Shown in pieces: positions 6,843 to 14,317 of a DNA stretch of 15,562 nucleotides. The translations under genes were made by a program, and so were the position numbers. Source of the stretch: CAZIQY01 sp964541605 (lineage in GTDB: Bacteria; Desulfobacterota; Syntrophia; Syntrophales; UBA2185). Numbering within the stretch: the stretch's first letter is position 1; every line of letters starts with the position of its first letter. The stretch spans positions 1-15,562 of the forward strand of contig CAZIQY010000067.1 in NCBI GenBank assembly GCA_964541605.1, read 5' to 3'. Under the pieces are notes generated by a model. That model was not told the origin of the DNA and did no database searches. It saw nothing but the letters and a program-made list of their open reading frames with translations.

Positions 6843-7790
6843 TTATTTCTTCAATTCGGCGATGAGTTTCGGCACGACATCGTAGAGGTCGCCTACGATG
6901 CCGAAATCGGCCGCCTTGAAGATGGGGGCGTTCTCGTCCCTGTTTATGGCTGCGATCACCTTTGCGTTGCGGATGCCCGTTACATGCTGCACCTGGCCGG
7001 ACACGCCGATTCCCAGGTAGAATTCCGGTTTCACCTGCACGCCGGAGAGCCCGATGCAGAGTTCCTCCGGCAGCCAGTGAAGCTCCTCGGAAATAGGTCT
7101 CGTGCATGCGATTTCACCGCCTAGGATATCGGCCAATTGCCGAGCCAAATCGATGTCTTCTTTCTTATCGATTCCCCTCCCGACGGATATAACCACTCTG
7201 GCTTCGGTGATATCCGTGACCTGCCGCTCTTTCATCTTTCTCTCAATGACCTTTAGCGTTGAGGACGCGAGCCCCGGAAGCTCCCTGACCTGCCCCCGCC
7301 TGCCTTCTTCATGCGCGGCCGGTTCGAAGGTCTTCGGGGGAATGGCGGCCATTACGGGCCGGGTGACGCAGGTTACTTTCTGAACGGCTGCGCCTCCGTA
7401 CGCGAGACGTTCCATGATCAGGGTTTTGCTTTCCGCGTCGTATTTAAAAGCCGTGCAGCCGCTGCAAAGCCCCGCATTCAGGCGTGCGGCGATACGTGCG
7501 GCCAGATCCTTGCCCCGCGAAGTGGCGCAGAGCAGGATAATATTCGGATCGGCTTTTTTTGCCTCTTCGCAAATGACCGGGATATAGGCATCCAGGGACT
7601 GTGTGTCTGCAAGGGGAGGCAGCAGCAATACTTCGTCCGCCCCTCGGTTGATGTAATCGTCTGCACGATCATGGCCCCGGCAGAGCAATGCGGAAACCGT
7701 TGTTCCCATCTCCGCCGCCAGTTGACGCCCGATGTTCAACAGTTCCAGGGTCTGTTCGTGGTTTTCGGCAAATATCCAGACTCCGGCCAT
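6843..7790 (-). CDS. fixB: Electron transfer flavoprotein alpha subunit, FixB type
   Basis: The 315-residue protein is the FAD-binding half of an electron transfer flavoprotein. The N-terminal Rossmann-like domain (about 1-185) is followed by the conserved FAD domain: SVGRGIDKKEDIDLA (202-216), TRP (230-232), LGIGVSGQVQHVTGI (259-273), AINRDENAPIFKAADFGIVG (281-300). The pattern follows E. coli FixB closely (SVGRGI-x-x-KE-x-I, AC-S/T-RP). With FixA it should carry electrons between the acyl-CoA dehydrogenase encoded upstream and the FixCX pair. ATG at 7790 has AGAGGA just upstream, and only 11 bases separate it from fixA. It is the last complete gene of the operon; a permease remnant follows immediately. 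Confidence 0.95.
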   Translation of the reverse strand: MAGVWIFAENHEQTLELLNIGRQLAAEMGTTVSALLCRGHDRADDYINRGADEVLLLPPLADTQSLDAYIPVICEEAKKADPNIILLCATSRGKDLAARIAARLNAGLCSGCTAFKYDAESKTLIMERLAYGGAAVQKVTCVTRPVMAAIPPKTFEPAAHEEGRRGQVRELPGLASSTLKVIERKMKERQVTDITEARVVISVGRGIDKKEDIDLARQLADILGGEIACTRPISEELHWLPEELCIGLSGVQVKPEFYLGIGVSGQVQHVTGIRNAKVIAAINRDENAPIFKAADFGIVGDLYDVVPKLIAELKK

Positions 7791-7801
7791 ACATTCCTCT
7801 T

Positions 7802-8569
7802 TTATACGATGACGGCTTTCTTCCGCAGAGAATCCACGAACCGGGAAATTTCGGAGGCGTCCGTTCCGAATCTTTCGCAGTCCCGTTCCATCCGGGAAGC
7901 CGCAAGATCGATGGTTTGAAGAAGGGCGTCGCCGACGGTCGGCAATTCATCCTTCCTGATCGTCACCGCAGGCTTTTTCCCGGCCATCAGCGTGTCCCTG
8001 ACGCCGGGTATTCGGGGACTGTTGATATCGGGGAGCACCGTTACCAGAGCGGGCAACGGCGCTGCAATGACTTCAATTCCCTCTTCGATTTTCCTATCAG
8101 CAATGAGCATGTTTTTTTCGATGGCGGCTTTCTGGACAAAGGAAATGCAGGGTATCCCCAGGTTTTCCGCCAACCGGGGGCCAACCTGCTGGGCGTAGAG
8201 ATCGCCGGATCCCTCGCCGCAGACAATCAGATCGTACCGGCCGACCCTGGCGCGGATGATTTCCGCCAGGGTGGCGGCTGTCTGGGAGGAGTCCAGATGG
8301 CCGAATGTGTCGTCGGCCGCGAACCATGCCTGGTCGGTTCCACGGGAGAGGGCGTCCTTGACGCCTTTTGATGCCGCGGGGATACCGACGGTGACGGCAA
8401 TGGCGGTTCCTCCAAGGGTTTCCTTCAGCCGGACGGCCTCTTCGATGGCATTGCGGTCGTAATCGCTGATTTTATAATCCACCGAGGAGAAGTCCAGTTC
8501 CCCGGACGACCCCCTTCTGATGTAGGCCTCATCGACGACCCACTTGAAGCAGGCAATGATGGTGGGCAT
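7802..8569 (-). CDS. fixA: Electron transfer flavoprotein beta subunit, FixA type
   Basis: The 255-residue protein is the nucleotide-binding partner of FixB. Features shared with E. coli FixA and YdiQ are: GELDFSSVDYKISDYDRNAI near the N-terminus, ALSRGTDQAW, CGEGSGDLYAQQVGPRLAE in the middle, and TVLPDINSPRIPGVRDTL, then AGKKP. The C-terminus ends in FVDSLRKK. These align it with the Fix class rather than with mitochondrial-type EtfB. Some Fix-type flavoproteins bifurcate electrons; I cannot show from sequence alone that this one does. GAGGTG precedes the ATG at 8569. It lies in the operon between acd (156 bases upstream, holding a repeat) and fixB. Confidence 0.95.
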   Translation of the reverse strand: MPTIIACFKWVVDEAYIRRGSSGELDFSSVDYKISDYDRNAIEEAVRLKETLGGTAIAVTVGIPAASKGVKDALSRGTDQAWFAADDTFGHLDSSQTAATLAEIIRARVGRYDLIVCGEGSGDLYAQQVGPRLAENLGIPCISFVQKAAIEKNMLIADRKIEEGIEVIAAPLPALVTVLPDINSPRIPGVRDTLMAGKKPAVTIRKDELPTVGDALLQTIDLAASRMERDCERFGTDASEISRFVDSLRKKAVIV

Positions 8570-8593
8570 AAATACACCTCTGTTTGGTTAAAG

Positions 8594-8665
8594 AATTCAG
8601 GAGTCAGAATAATCAATCGATGGTTTTTTTGTTTTCTGAATTCTGTCTTCTGAATTCTGACTCCT
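8594..8665. repeat. Intergenic repeat: 14-bp tandem unit plus inverted repeat
   Basis: TTCTGAATTCTG occurs at 8634-8645 and again at 8648-8659, a 14-bp period (followed by TC and AC). In addition AGGAGTCAGAAT (8599-8610) is the exact reverse complement of ATTCTGACTCCT (8654-8665), giving a 12-bp stem with a 43-base loop that contains TTTTTTT. It lies in the acd-fixA gap, inside the operon. It looks like a dispersed intergenic repeat, or could act as an attenuator or mRNA-processing hairpin. Confidence 0.7.
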
Positions 8666-8725
8666 CAGGTTTATAGTGGAAGATACCTTGATCCTGCCAT
8701 CATTCAAGGCCTCATCCTGTTTGTT

Positions 8726-9865
8726 TCAACGTAGCATGTTTGCGGAAATGACCATCCGTTGGGCTTCCGACGTGCCCTCGCCGATCTCGGTGAATTTTGC
8801 ATCACGAAACAACCGTTCCACCTTGGCGCCTTTGCAGTAACCGTATCCGCCGTAAATCTGGACCGCCTTGGTGGTATGTTTCATGACCGCTTCCGATGCA
8901 AAGAGCTTGGCCATGGCGGCTTCCTTGCTGAAGGGTTGCTTCTGGTCCTTGAGCCAGGCGGCGTAATAGGTGAGGAAACGGGCGGCGGAAAGATCCGTTC
9001 CCATGTCCGCGATCATCCAGGCAATGGCCTGGTGACGGGAAATGGGCGTGCCGAACTGGACCCGTTCCTTGGAATACCGGATGGATTCGTCAAGAGCGGC
9101 CTGAAGAATGCCCACGCACTGGGCGGCGATGCCGATCCGGCCGCTGTCGAAACCGCTCATGGCCATCTGGAGCCCCATACCCTCTTTGCCCAGCAGGTTT
9201 TCTTTCGGAACCCGGCAGTCCTTGAAAATCATCTCGGATGTCTGGGAAGACCGAAGCCCCATCTTTCTGAAGTGCTCTCCGGCTTTCATGCCAGGGGTTC
9301 CCTTCGGCACGATGATTGCGCTCATGCCCTTCCGGCCTGCCGCTTTGTCCGTCCAGGCGAAGACGAGGTAGGTGTCGGCTAAGGGGCCGTTCGAGGTAAA
9401 CGTTTTGTTCCCGTTGATGACGTAATCGTTGCCGTCGAGAACGGCCGTGGTGGCGGCGGCCAGCACGTCGGTGCCCGCTCCGGGCTCTGTCAGCACAAAG
9501 GCTCCGAGGTGTTTTCCTTCAGCCAAGGGGATCAGATATTTCTTTTTCTGCTCTTCCGTTCCGAAAAGAAGGATCAGTGTGCAGCAGATTCCCACATGGA
9601 TCGACACGGTGAAGCCCGTGGAGGAGCAGGACCGGGAAAGCTCTTCCACGGCGATGATTTGGGTCAGATAGTCCGCACCGGCTCCGCCGTATTCCGTTGG
9701 AATGGGGATACCCATCCATCCCCCCTCGGAGAGCTTCTGAAACAGTTCCGCCGGATGCCGGCTGTTCTCGTCAATTTCCGCGGCGATGGGTTCCACATAC
9801 TTTTCGCAAAATTCCCTGATATTCTTGCGAATCAGTTCCTGTTCTTCCGTCAATTTAAAATCCAT
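8726..9865 (-). CDS. acd: Acyl-CoA dehydrogenase
   Basis: The 379-residue flavoenzyme of the acyl-CoA dehydrogenase family introduces the 2,3 double bond into an acyl-CoA thioester, or reduces an enoyl-CoA in the reverse direction. The N-terminal helical domain begins DFKLTEEQELIRKNIREF. The FAD-binding segment is LTEPGAGTDV and NGNKTFTSNG. The C-terminal signature is YGGYGYCKGAKVERLFRDAK, with the catalytic base Glu363 in EIGEGTSEAQRM, the position used by short- and medium-chain enzymes. Length is typical. AGGAGGG precedes the ATG at 9865. Flanking fixX/fixC and fixA/fixB genes supply its electron acceptors. Chain length and direction cannot be read from sequence. Butyryl-, medium-chain or cyclic acyl-CoA substrates are all possible. 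Confidence 0.95.
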   Translation of the reverse strand: MDFKLTEEQELIRKNIREFCEKYVEPIAAEIDENSRHPAELFQKLSEGGWMGIPIPTEYGGAGADYLTQIIAVEELSRSCSSTGFTVSIHVGICCTLILLFGTEEQKKKYLIPLAEGKHLGAFVLTEPGAGTDVLAAATTAVLDGNDYVINGNKTFTSNGPLADTYLVFAWTDKAAGRKGMSAIIVPKGTPGMKAGEHFRKMGLRSSQTSEMIFKDCRVPKENLLGKEGMGLQMAMSGFDSGRIGIAAQCVGILQAALDESIRYSKERVQFGTPISRHQAIAWMIADMGTDLSAARFLTYYAAWLKDQKQPFSKEAAMAKLFASEAVMKHTTKAVQIYGGYGYCKGAKVERLFRDAKFTEIGEGTSEAQRMVISANMLR

Positions 9866-9920
9866 AAAGTCCCTCCTGTGAACGTTTTATTTTAAAGACT
9901 TTTTGTGTCAACGATATATT

Positions 9921-10205
9921 CTATCCGTAGCGGAACTGAACACCTGTCCCGCCTTCGGGATATTTCCAGTCCAGAACCTCGACACCGCAGGCAAGCCTGC
10001 AGGTTCCGCACTCCAGACACCCGTCGACGTCGAGGACGATTTCGCCCTTTTCGTTTTCGGAGTAAAGTCCCGCCGGACAGATCCTTACGGCGCATTTCAG
10101 GCGGGGGTCTTTTTCCATACCGGGTCTGATCCTGATGTGGGGAGCTCCGACGGGTTTGAACACGTCGAGGCCGAGTTTTGCCTTCAGACCCGAGGATTCG
10201 CTCAT
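9921..10205 (-). CDS. fixX: Ferredoxin-like protein FixX
   Basis: The 94-residue ferredoxin-like protein is the iron-sulfur partner of FixC. Cysteines at 38, 43, 63, 66, 69 and 73 are visible. By comparison with the C-terminal domain of ETF-quinone oxidoreductase, Cys43 (RICPAGLY) plus Cys63-x2-Cys66-x2-Cys69 (CLECGTC) should hold one [4Fe-4S] cluster. It ends with the typical WKYPEGGTGVQFRYG. I start it at ATG 10205, which overlaps the fixC stop (ATGA). A longer frame from 10244 adds 13 residues encoded within fixC and is less likely. It should relay electrons from FixAB-reduced flavin in FixC to the quinone pool. Confidence 0.93.
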   Translation of the reverse strand: MSESSGLKAKLGLDVFKPVGAPHIRIRPGMEKDPRLKCAVRICPAGLYSENEKGEIVLDVDGCLECGTCRLACGVEVLDWKYPEGGTGVQFRYG

Positions 10206-11497
10206 ATCTTCATTACCTCTTTCATATCCTTTAACAAAGCCCACACCTCACCCAGGGGCAGGTGCTTCCTGAGGGTCGGATACAGCCTGCGTTTCGGGCC
10301 ATCCGATACGGAGTAGATATCTTTCATAATGTTTCCGAACAACTCCGGATAATGACTGAAAATCCTCGGATTGCCGACAACAAGCGGGGTTTCTTCAAAG
10401 CTCCTGAAGTCCTGAAGCACAAAGCTTTGCTCCAGAAGATTTTGGTACACACCGAGGGTTGCGGCATCGAATCTCCCGGAATCCCTCGCTTTCAGGACGG
10501 CTTGGGCGGCATAGTAACCCGACGCCAGGGCGTATTCCATGCCCCGGACGGTAAAACCGATGTTCAATGCAAGCCCGGCGGCGTCCCCTGCTGCCAGAAT
10601 GCCGTCTCCGCAAAGGTTTCCCATCGCCTTGAAACCGCCTTCCGGAATGACATGCGCCGAATATTCCACCGTGCTTCCCCCCTTGATTAGAGGTGCGATT
10701 TCAGGGCGTCCCTTGAACTCATCGAGGAGCGCAGGCACATCGATGGAACTTTCGGCACCGGCGGCGTCCTGAATGCCGACAACGATACCCAGGCTGATGC
10801 TTTCTTTGTTGGTATAAAGAAACCCGCCCCCGAATTTCCCCCGGGTGACTTCCCCAACGAAGAGTCGGGCCGCTCCTTCGTTTCCCTGCAGATTGAACCT
10901 TTCATCCATTAAACCGGAATCCAGGGCAATCACCTCCTTGATTCCGAGGGCAAAGTCATGAAGAGATCCGGGCGCGCGGAGACCGGCTTTTTCCGACAGG
11001 AGCGATAAAACGCCGTCACAGGCAATCACCACGTCGGCCCGCAGTTCATCTCCCCCGGCGACAACCCCGGCGATGCGTCCGTTTTCCTTGATGACGTCGT
11101 CGACTCTGGTTTTTGAGAGGATTATGCCTCCTTTTTCTTCGACACGTTCCGCCATCCACCGGTCGAATTTTGCGCGCAGGATGCTGTAGCTCTGGTGAGG
11201 TTCCTCCCGCAGTTCGCTGCCGGAATAACCGAGACTCAAAGACCGGTCCTTCGCCATGAGAGTGACGCCTTCGTGGGCGATGAAGCGCTCCAGGGGGGCG
11301 TTTTCGAAGAGGTTGGGGAAGAGGTTGCGAACCGGATTCACGTAAAGGCGCCCGCCCGTCACGTTCTTGGCGCCGGGATAGTCGCCCCGTTCAAAGACCA
11401 GAACCTCAAGGCCGCTTCCGGCCAGAGTGTAGGCAGCTCCGAGACCGGAAAGACCCGCCCCCACAATGATCGCGTCAAACTTATCCATAGGATTCAC
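10202..11497 (-). CDS. fixC: FixC, ETF-quinone oxidoreductase-like flavoprotein
   Basis: The 431-residue flavoprotein of the geranylgeranyl-reductase/ETF-QO superfamily has an N-terminal FAD dinucleotide fold, VGAGLSGLGAAY (12-23), with Glu36-Arg37 at the end of the second strand. The motif DVVIACDGVLSLL follows. A second FAD motif, GDGILAAGDAAGLALN, lies near 300-315. Like other FixC proteins it lacks its own iron-sulfur domain, which is supplied by FixX, whose gene overlaps its 3' end by an ATGA. Expected role: accepts electrons from the FixAB flavoprotein and passes them through FixX to menaquinone or ubiquinone. Start is GTG 11497 or ATG 11488; neither has a clear ribosome-binding site. 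mobA lies 46 bases upstream. Confidence 0.93.
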   Translation of the reverse strand: MNPMDKFDAIIVGAGLSGLGAAYTLAGSGLEVLVFERGDYPGAKNVTGGRLYVNPVRNLFPNLFENAPLERFIAHEGVTLMAKDRSLSLGYSGSELREEPHQSYSILRAKFDRWMAERVEEKGGIILSKTRVDDVIKENGRIAGVVAGGDELRADVVIACDGVLSLLSEKAGLRAPGSLHDFALGIKEVIALDSGLMDERFNLQGNEGAARLFVGEVTRGKFGGGFLYTNKESISLGIVVGIQDAAGAESSIDVPALLDEFKGRPEIAPLIKGGSTVEYSAHVIPEGGFKAMGNLCGDGILAAGDAAGLALNIGFTVRGMEYALASGYYAAQAVLKARDSGRFDAATLGVYQNLLEQSFVLQDFRSFEETPLVVGNPRIFSHYPELFGNIMKDIYSVSDGPKRRLYPTLRKHLPLGEVWALLKDMKEVMKI

Positions 11498-11543
11498 ACA
11501 TGTCTGTCTGTGCCCGCAAGAGGACTTTTTATACGCCGGACAA

Positions 11544-12119
11544 TCAAAATAGAGATGAAATCCGATCCAGATCCTCTTCTGTGTTTATGTTGATGAACAT
11601 CATGCCCTTGGGATCGAATCGTTTCGTGACATCCTCCGGAATCGTCAGCTTTTTCGATCCCTTGTAGAAGCCTGTAATCTTCAGTTGATCCTTGTCGATC
11701 AATCTTTTAATGGCAGGAAGACAACTCCTTGAATAGATGGCATGGAGGGGTTGCAGGCCGTCGGGGAGTTCAGGCACGACGATATCAAAAGCCGCGCAAT
11801 GATCCATCATGTATTCGATGAAGGGCCTGTTCAAAAAAGGCATGTCGCATGCCGCCATGAAAATCCGCTCATGGGAGGCATAGAAAAGGCCGGTGTAGAT
11901 CCCGCCCAGAGGACCCTTGCCCTTTATGATATCGGTGGCAATGATACAATCCTGATCAAGGTAGTCGAGAGGACTATTGGTCACAAGGATCACTTCCGGA
12001 AAGATCTCCTTGAATATCCTGACGGTCCTGTCGATGAGCCGCTCACCCCCGACCTTCAGAAAGGCTTTGTTCGTGCCCATCCTTGAGCTTTTTCCACCGG
12101 ATAGAATAATGCCTGTCAT
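11544..12119 (-). CDS. mobA: Molybdenum cofactor guanylyltransferase (MobA family)
   Basis: The 191-residue nucleotidyltransferase of the MobA/MobA-like family should attach GMP to molybdopterin to give the bis-MGD form used by formate dehydrogenases and related enzymes. Visible motifs are the GTP-binding loop LSGGKSSRMGTNK (6-18), GKGPLGGIYTGL (67-78), the metal-site Asp92 in ACDMPFL, and INTEEDL near the C-terminus. Length is typical. No ribosome-binding site is seen before the ATG at 12119, and no molybdenum enzyme is encoded in the window. It lies 46 bases upstream of fixC on the same strand and may be read with the fix operon. A MocA-like cytidylyl- or other sugar-nucleotidyl role is less likely. 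Confidence 0.9.
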   Translation of the reverse strand: MTGIILSGGKSSRMGTNKAFLKVGGERLIDRTVRIFKEIFPEVILVTNSPLDYLDQDCIIATDIIKGKGPLGGIYTGLFYASHERIFMAACDMPFLNRPFIEYMMDHCAAFDIVVPELPDGLQPLHAIYSRSCLPAIKRLIDKDQLKITGFYKGSKKLTIPEDVTKRFDPKGMMFININTEEDLDRISSLF

Positions 12120-12184
12120 AAACGTTTTGTAAATTCAGTGAAAGCTTTGACGAACCCGTAAAAAATCGAATATTACTCAAATTT

Positions 12185-12210
12185 GTCATTCCCGCTTTCA
12201 CGGGAATGAC
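12185..12210. repeat. Palindromic repeat with GAAA tetraloop on the minus strand
   Basis: GTCATTCCCG (12185-12194) and CGGGAATGAC (12201-12210) are exact reverse complements. On the minus-strand RNA the loop reads U-GAAA-G, so a U-G pair closes a GNRA tetraloop on an 11-bp stem. No U-run follows. It resembles the ATTCCCG-type dispersed repeats found in many proteobacterial genomes. It lies between the rubrerythrin gene and mobA and could stabilise or terminate the rubrerythrin message. Confidence 0.75.
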
Positions 12211-12254
12211 GGCTCTGACATATCCGGAGTAATAACTAAAGTTCCGGCGAGCTG

Positions 12255-12833
12255 TTAATAATTGTCCGCCAGCAGCTCGTAGTACGACCGGGGATGTTTA
12301 CAGGCCGGGCACTCCTTCGGCGCTTCGACCCCGTCGAAAACGTAACCGCAGTTGATACAATGCCATTTTACTTTTGTTTTCTTTTTGAAGACCTGTTTGT
12401 CCTTGATGTTTTTGATGAGCTTTCGGTATCGGCTCTCGTGGAACTTTTCCACCTTTGCGATCTGATCAAAGGAACGGGCGACTTCCGGAAAGCCTTCCTC
12501 CTTGGCGATTTTCGCGAAATCTGCATAGATACTCGTCCACTCCATTTTTTCTCCTGCTGCGGCAGCCTCCAGGTTGCTTTTTGTATCGCCGATGATTCCC
12601 GCCGGATAGGCCGCCGTGACTTCCACTTCGCCCCCTTCCAGATGCTTGAAAAAGACCTTGGCGTGTTCCTTTTCGTTTTCCGCCGTTTCTACGAATATAT
12701 TGGCAATCTGCTCATATCCCTCTTTTCTGGCCGCACTGGCAAAATAGGTGTATCGGTTTCTAGCCTGAGATTCTCCCGCAAATGCCGCCAGTAAATTTTT
12801 TTCCGTTTTTGTCCCTTTAATGGTTTTCTTCAT
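12255..12833 (-). CDS. Rubrerythrin
   Basis: The 192-residue cytoplasmic non-haem iron protein removes hydrogen peroxide in anaerobes. The N-terminal ferritin-like four-helix domain carries the diiron ligands: Glu21 (FAGESQARNRY), Glu54 and His57 (ENEKEH), Glu95/Glu98, and Glu129 with His132 (VEKFHE). The C-terminal rubredoxin-like domain has Cys159-x2-Cys162 and Cys175-x2-Cys178. I choose ATG 12833, preceded by GGAGG with 8-base spacing. A frame-matched ATG at 12848 would place the ribosome-binding site inside the coding region. The gene is single and is divergent from the aryl-CoA ligase. The expected electron donor is a rubredoxin or NAD(P)H-rubredoxin reductase elsewhere. Confidence 0.96.
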   Translation of the reverse strand: MKKTIKGTKTEKNLLAAFAGESQARNRYTYFASAARKEGYEQIANIFVETAENEKEHAKVFFKHLEGGEVEVTAAYPAGIIGDTKSNLEAAAAGEKMEWTSIYADFAKIAKEEGFPEVARSFDQIAKVEKFHESRYRKLIKNIKDKQVFKKKTKVKWHCINCGYVFDGVEAPKECPACKHPRSYYELLADNY

Positions 12834-12841
12834 ATTCCCAC

Positions 12842-12846
12842 CCTCC
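12842..12846 (-). promoter_or_regulatory. Ribosome-binding site that sets the rubrerythrin start
   Basis: GGAGG on the minus strand, 8 bases before ATG 12833. It lies just inside the longer alternative frame from 12848 and so argues for the shorter start. Confidence 0.8.
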
Positions 12847-12926
12847 ATTTTTGATGCGTTTTATTTCCTCTTTCCAAGGATAGAATAGGTTTTTTGTACT
12901 TTACAAGTGTTATGAAAGCAAGAAAA

Positions 12927-12961
12927 TTTATCTATAAAATATGTAGATTTATCTTGATAAA
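12927..12961. promoter_or_regulatory. Candidate operator: TTTATC repeats in the rubrerythrin/ligase divergent region
   Basis: TTTATC occurs at 12927-12932 and again at 12948-12953, 21 bases (two helical turns) apart. The second copy is the left half of a palindrome, TTTATC-TT-GATAAA (12948-12961). The region is AT-rich, so chance is possible. A weak promoter toward the ligase (TTATGA, 17-base spacer, TATAAA at about 12934-12939) overlaps it. Confidence 0.28.
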
Positions 12962-13001
12962 ATCCCGACGGAATTGTAGAAATGACCTTCGTAAAAGAAG
13001 C

Positions 13002-13007
13002 GGGAGG
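13002..13007 (+). promoter_or_regulatory. Ribosome-binding site that sets the aryl-CoA ligase start
   Basis: GGGAGG, 6 bases before ATG 13014. The same frame is open upstream to 12894, but that extension has no ribosome-binding site and reads as basic, non-conserved sequence. Confidence 0.85.
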
Positions 13008-13013
13008 CGTGAG

Positions 13014-14312
13014 ATGTATTGGGAAAAAGACATTGAAACGATGGATCGCGACAGGTTGGCAGCCATTCAGCTTGAGAGGTTGCGGGAGACGCTGAAAAAA
13101 GCGAAGAAATCTTCTTACTACAGCGAAATATTTAAGAAAATTGGACTGGATACTGACCGGGTGAACTCTCTTGATGTGATTGGCGAGATTCCCTTCACGA
13201 TAAAGGATGATTTGCGCGAACACTGGCCTTACGGTTTTCTTGCCGTTTCAAAGGACGAACTGATCCGTATGCATTCGTCTTCCGGGACAACCGGCAGGGC
13301 CACCGTGATCTTTCATACGGCTGGTGATATCGAAAAATGGACGAATCTTGTCGCCAGGTCCATGTACATGGCCGGTATGAGAAAAGGCGACGTCTTTCAG
13401 AACATGATGAGTTATGGGCTCTTCACGGGCGGGCTCGGTTTCCACTATGCGGCTGAAAAAGTCGGCGCTCTGGTGATACCGGCAGGCGCAGGAAACAGCA
13501 AGAGACAGATTCAACTGTTGCGCGATTTCGAGACTACGGTGATCCATATTATCCCAAGTTATGCACTTCTTTTGTCCACGGTTTTCGAGGAAGTCGGCGT
13601 CGATCCGGCGAAAGATACGAAACTCAGGATGGCTTTTCTCGGAGCTGAACCTCATTCGGAAAAAATGCGAAAAAAGATCGAAGAGATATACGGATTCAAG
13701 GGATACAACTCTTACGGCCTGTCTGAAATGAACGGACCCGGAGTGGCATTCGAGTGTCCCTTCCAGAGCGGCTTGCATATCTGGGAGGACCAGTTCTTTG
13801 TAGAAATCATCGACCCGGAAACACTGAAAGCGGTGCCTGACGGGGAGGAAGGAGAACTTGTTCTGACCACTCTGGTTCGTGAGGGAATGCCGATTTTTAG
13901 ATACCGGACCAAGGACCTGACGCGTATCATTCCCGGTTCTTGCGAGTGCGGCCGCACGCACAGAAGAATCGACAGGATCAAGGGAAGAACCGACGACATG
14001 TTGATCCTGAAGGGGGTTAATATCTTCCCCATCCAGATTGAGAAAAAATTGATGGAGATACCCGGCGTGGGGACAAATTTTCAGATCATACTGGAGAGAG
14101 AAGGGTACAATGATTACATGACCGTCAAGGTAGAGGTACAAAAAGAATTCTTCGCCGGTGATTTAAAGCAACTCGAACGGCTGAGACACAGAATTGTGGA
14201 TGACCTTAAATCCGATATTCTTATCACCCCGAAGGTAAGCCTTGTGGAGCCGGGAACCCTGCCGAAAAGCGAGGGGAAAGCGGTTCGGGTGATTGACAAC
14301 AGAAAGGAATGA
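13014..14312 (+). CDS. Phenylacetate-CoA ligase family protein (PaaK-type)
   Basis: The 432-residue adenylate-forming enzyme activates an aryl or arylacetic acid to its CoA thioester via an acyl-AMP. The phosphate-binding loop is HSSSGTTGRATVIF (87-100). The mid-domain motif is YNSYGLSEMNGPGVAFEC. An adenosine-contacting segment is seen as FRYRTKDLTRI. The C-terminal domain begins at RIDRIKGRTDDMLILKGVNI and carries the lysine of the thioesterification conformation. Length matches PaaK. The start is fixed by a strong ribosome-binding site. It overlaps the ACT-protein frame and is probably co-transcribed with it, an association common in anaerobes that activate arylacetates formed from aromatic amino acids. 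Phenylacetate is the default guess; other aromatic acids remain possible. Confidence 0.92.
   Translation: MYWEKDIETMDRDRLAAIQLERLRETLKKAKKSSYYSEIFKKIGLDTDRVNSLDVIGEIPFTIKDDLREHWPYGFLAVSKDELIRMHSSSGTTGRATVIFHTAGDIEKWTNLVARSMYMAGMRKGDVFQNMMSYGLFTGGLGFHYAAEKVGALVIPAGAGNSKRQIQLLRDFETTVIHIIPSYALLLSTVFEEVGVDPAKDTKLRMAFLGAEPHSEKMRKKIEEIYGFKGYNSYGLSEMNGPGVAFECPFQSGLHIWEDQFFVEIIDPETLKAVPDGEEGELVLTTLVREGMPIFRYRTKDLTRIIPGSCECGRTHRRIDRIKGRTDDMLILKGVNIFPIQIEKKLMEIPGVGTNFQIILEREGYNDYMTVKVEVQKEFFAGDLKQLERLRHRIVDDLKSDILITPKVSLVEPGTLPKSEGKAVRVIDNRKE
14303..14308 (+). promoter_or_regulatory. Ribosome-binding site for the ACT-domain gene
   Basis: AAAGGA lies immediately before ATG 14309 (too close to use) but 9 bases before ATG 14318, favouring the downstream start. 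Confidence 0.65.
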
Positions 14313-14317
14313 CGGTG

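Noticed and set aside
6595..7107. Minus-strand frame of 170 codons
   Set aside because: It is out of frame with fixB, and its product is Arg/His-rich shadow sequence. It also crosses the permease remnant in the wrong frame.
8759..9382. Plus-strand frame of 207 codons
   Set aside because: It is antisense to the acyl-CoA dehydrogenase gene, and no domain is seen.
12248..12279. CGAGCTG...CAGCTCG inverted repeat around the rubrerythrin stop codon as a terminator
   Set aside because: The stem is only 7 bp with an 18-base loop, there is no U-run, and half of it lies in the coding region.
13248..14141. Minus-strand frame of 297 codons
   Set aside because: It mirrors the aryl-CoA ligase gene, which has all expected adenylate-forming motifs and a strong ribosome-binding site.
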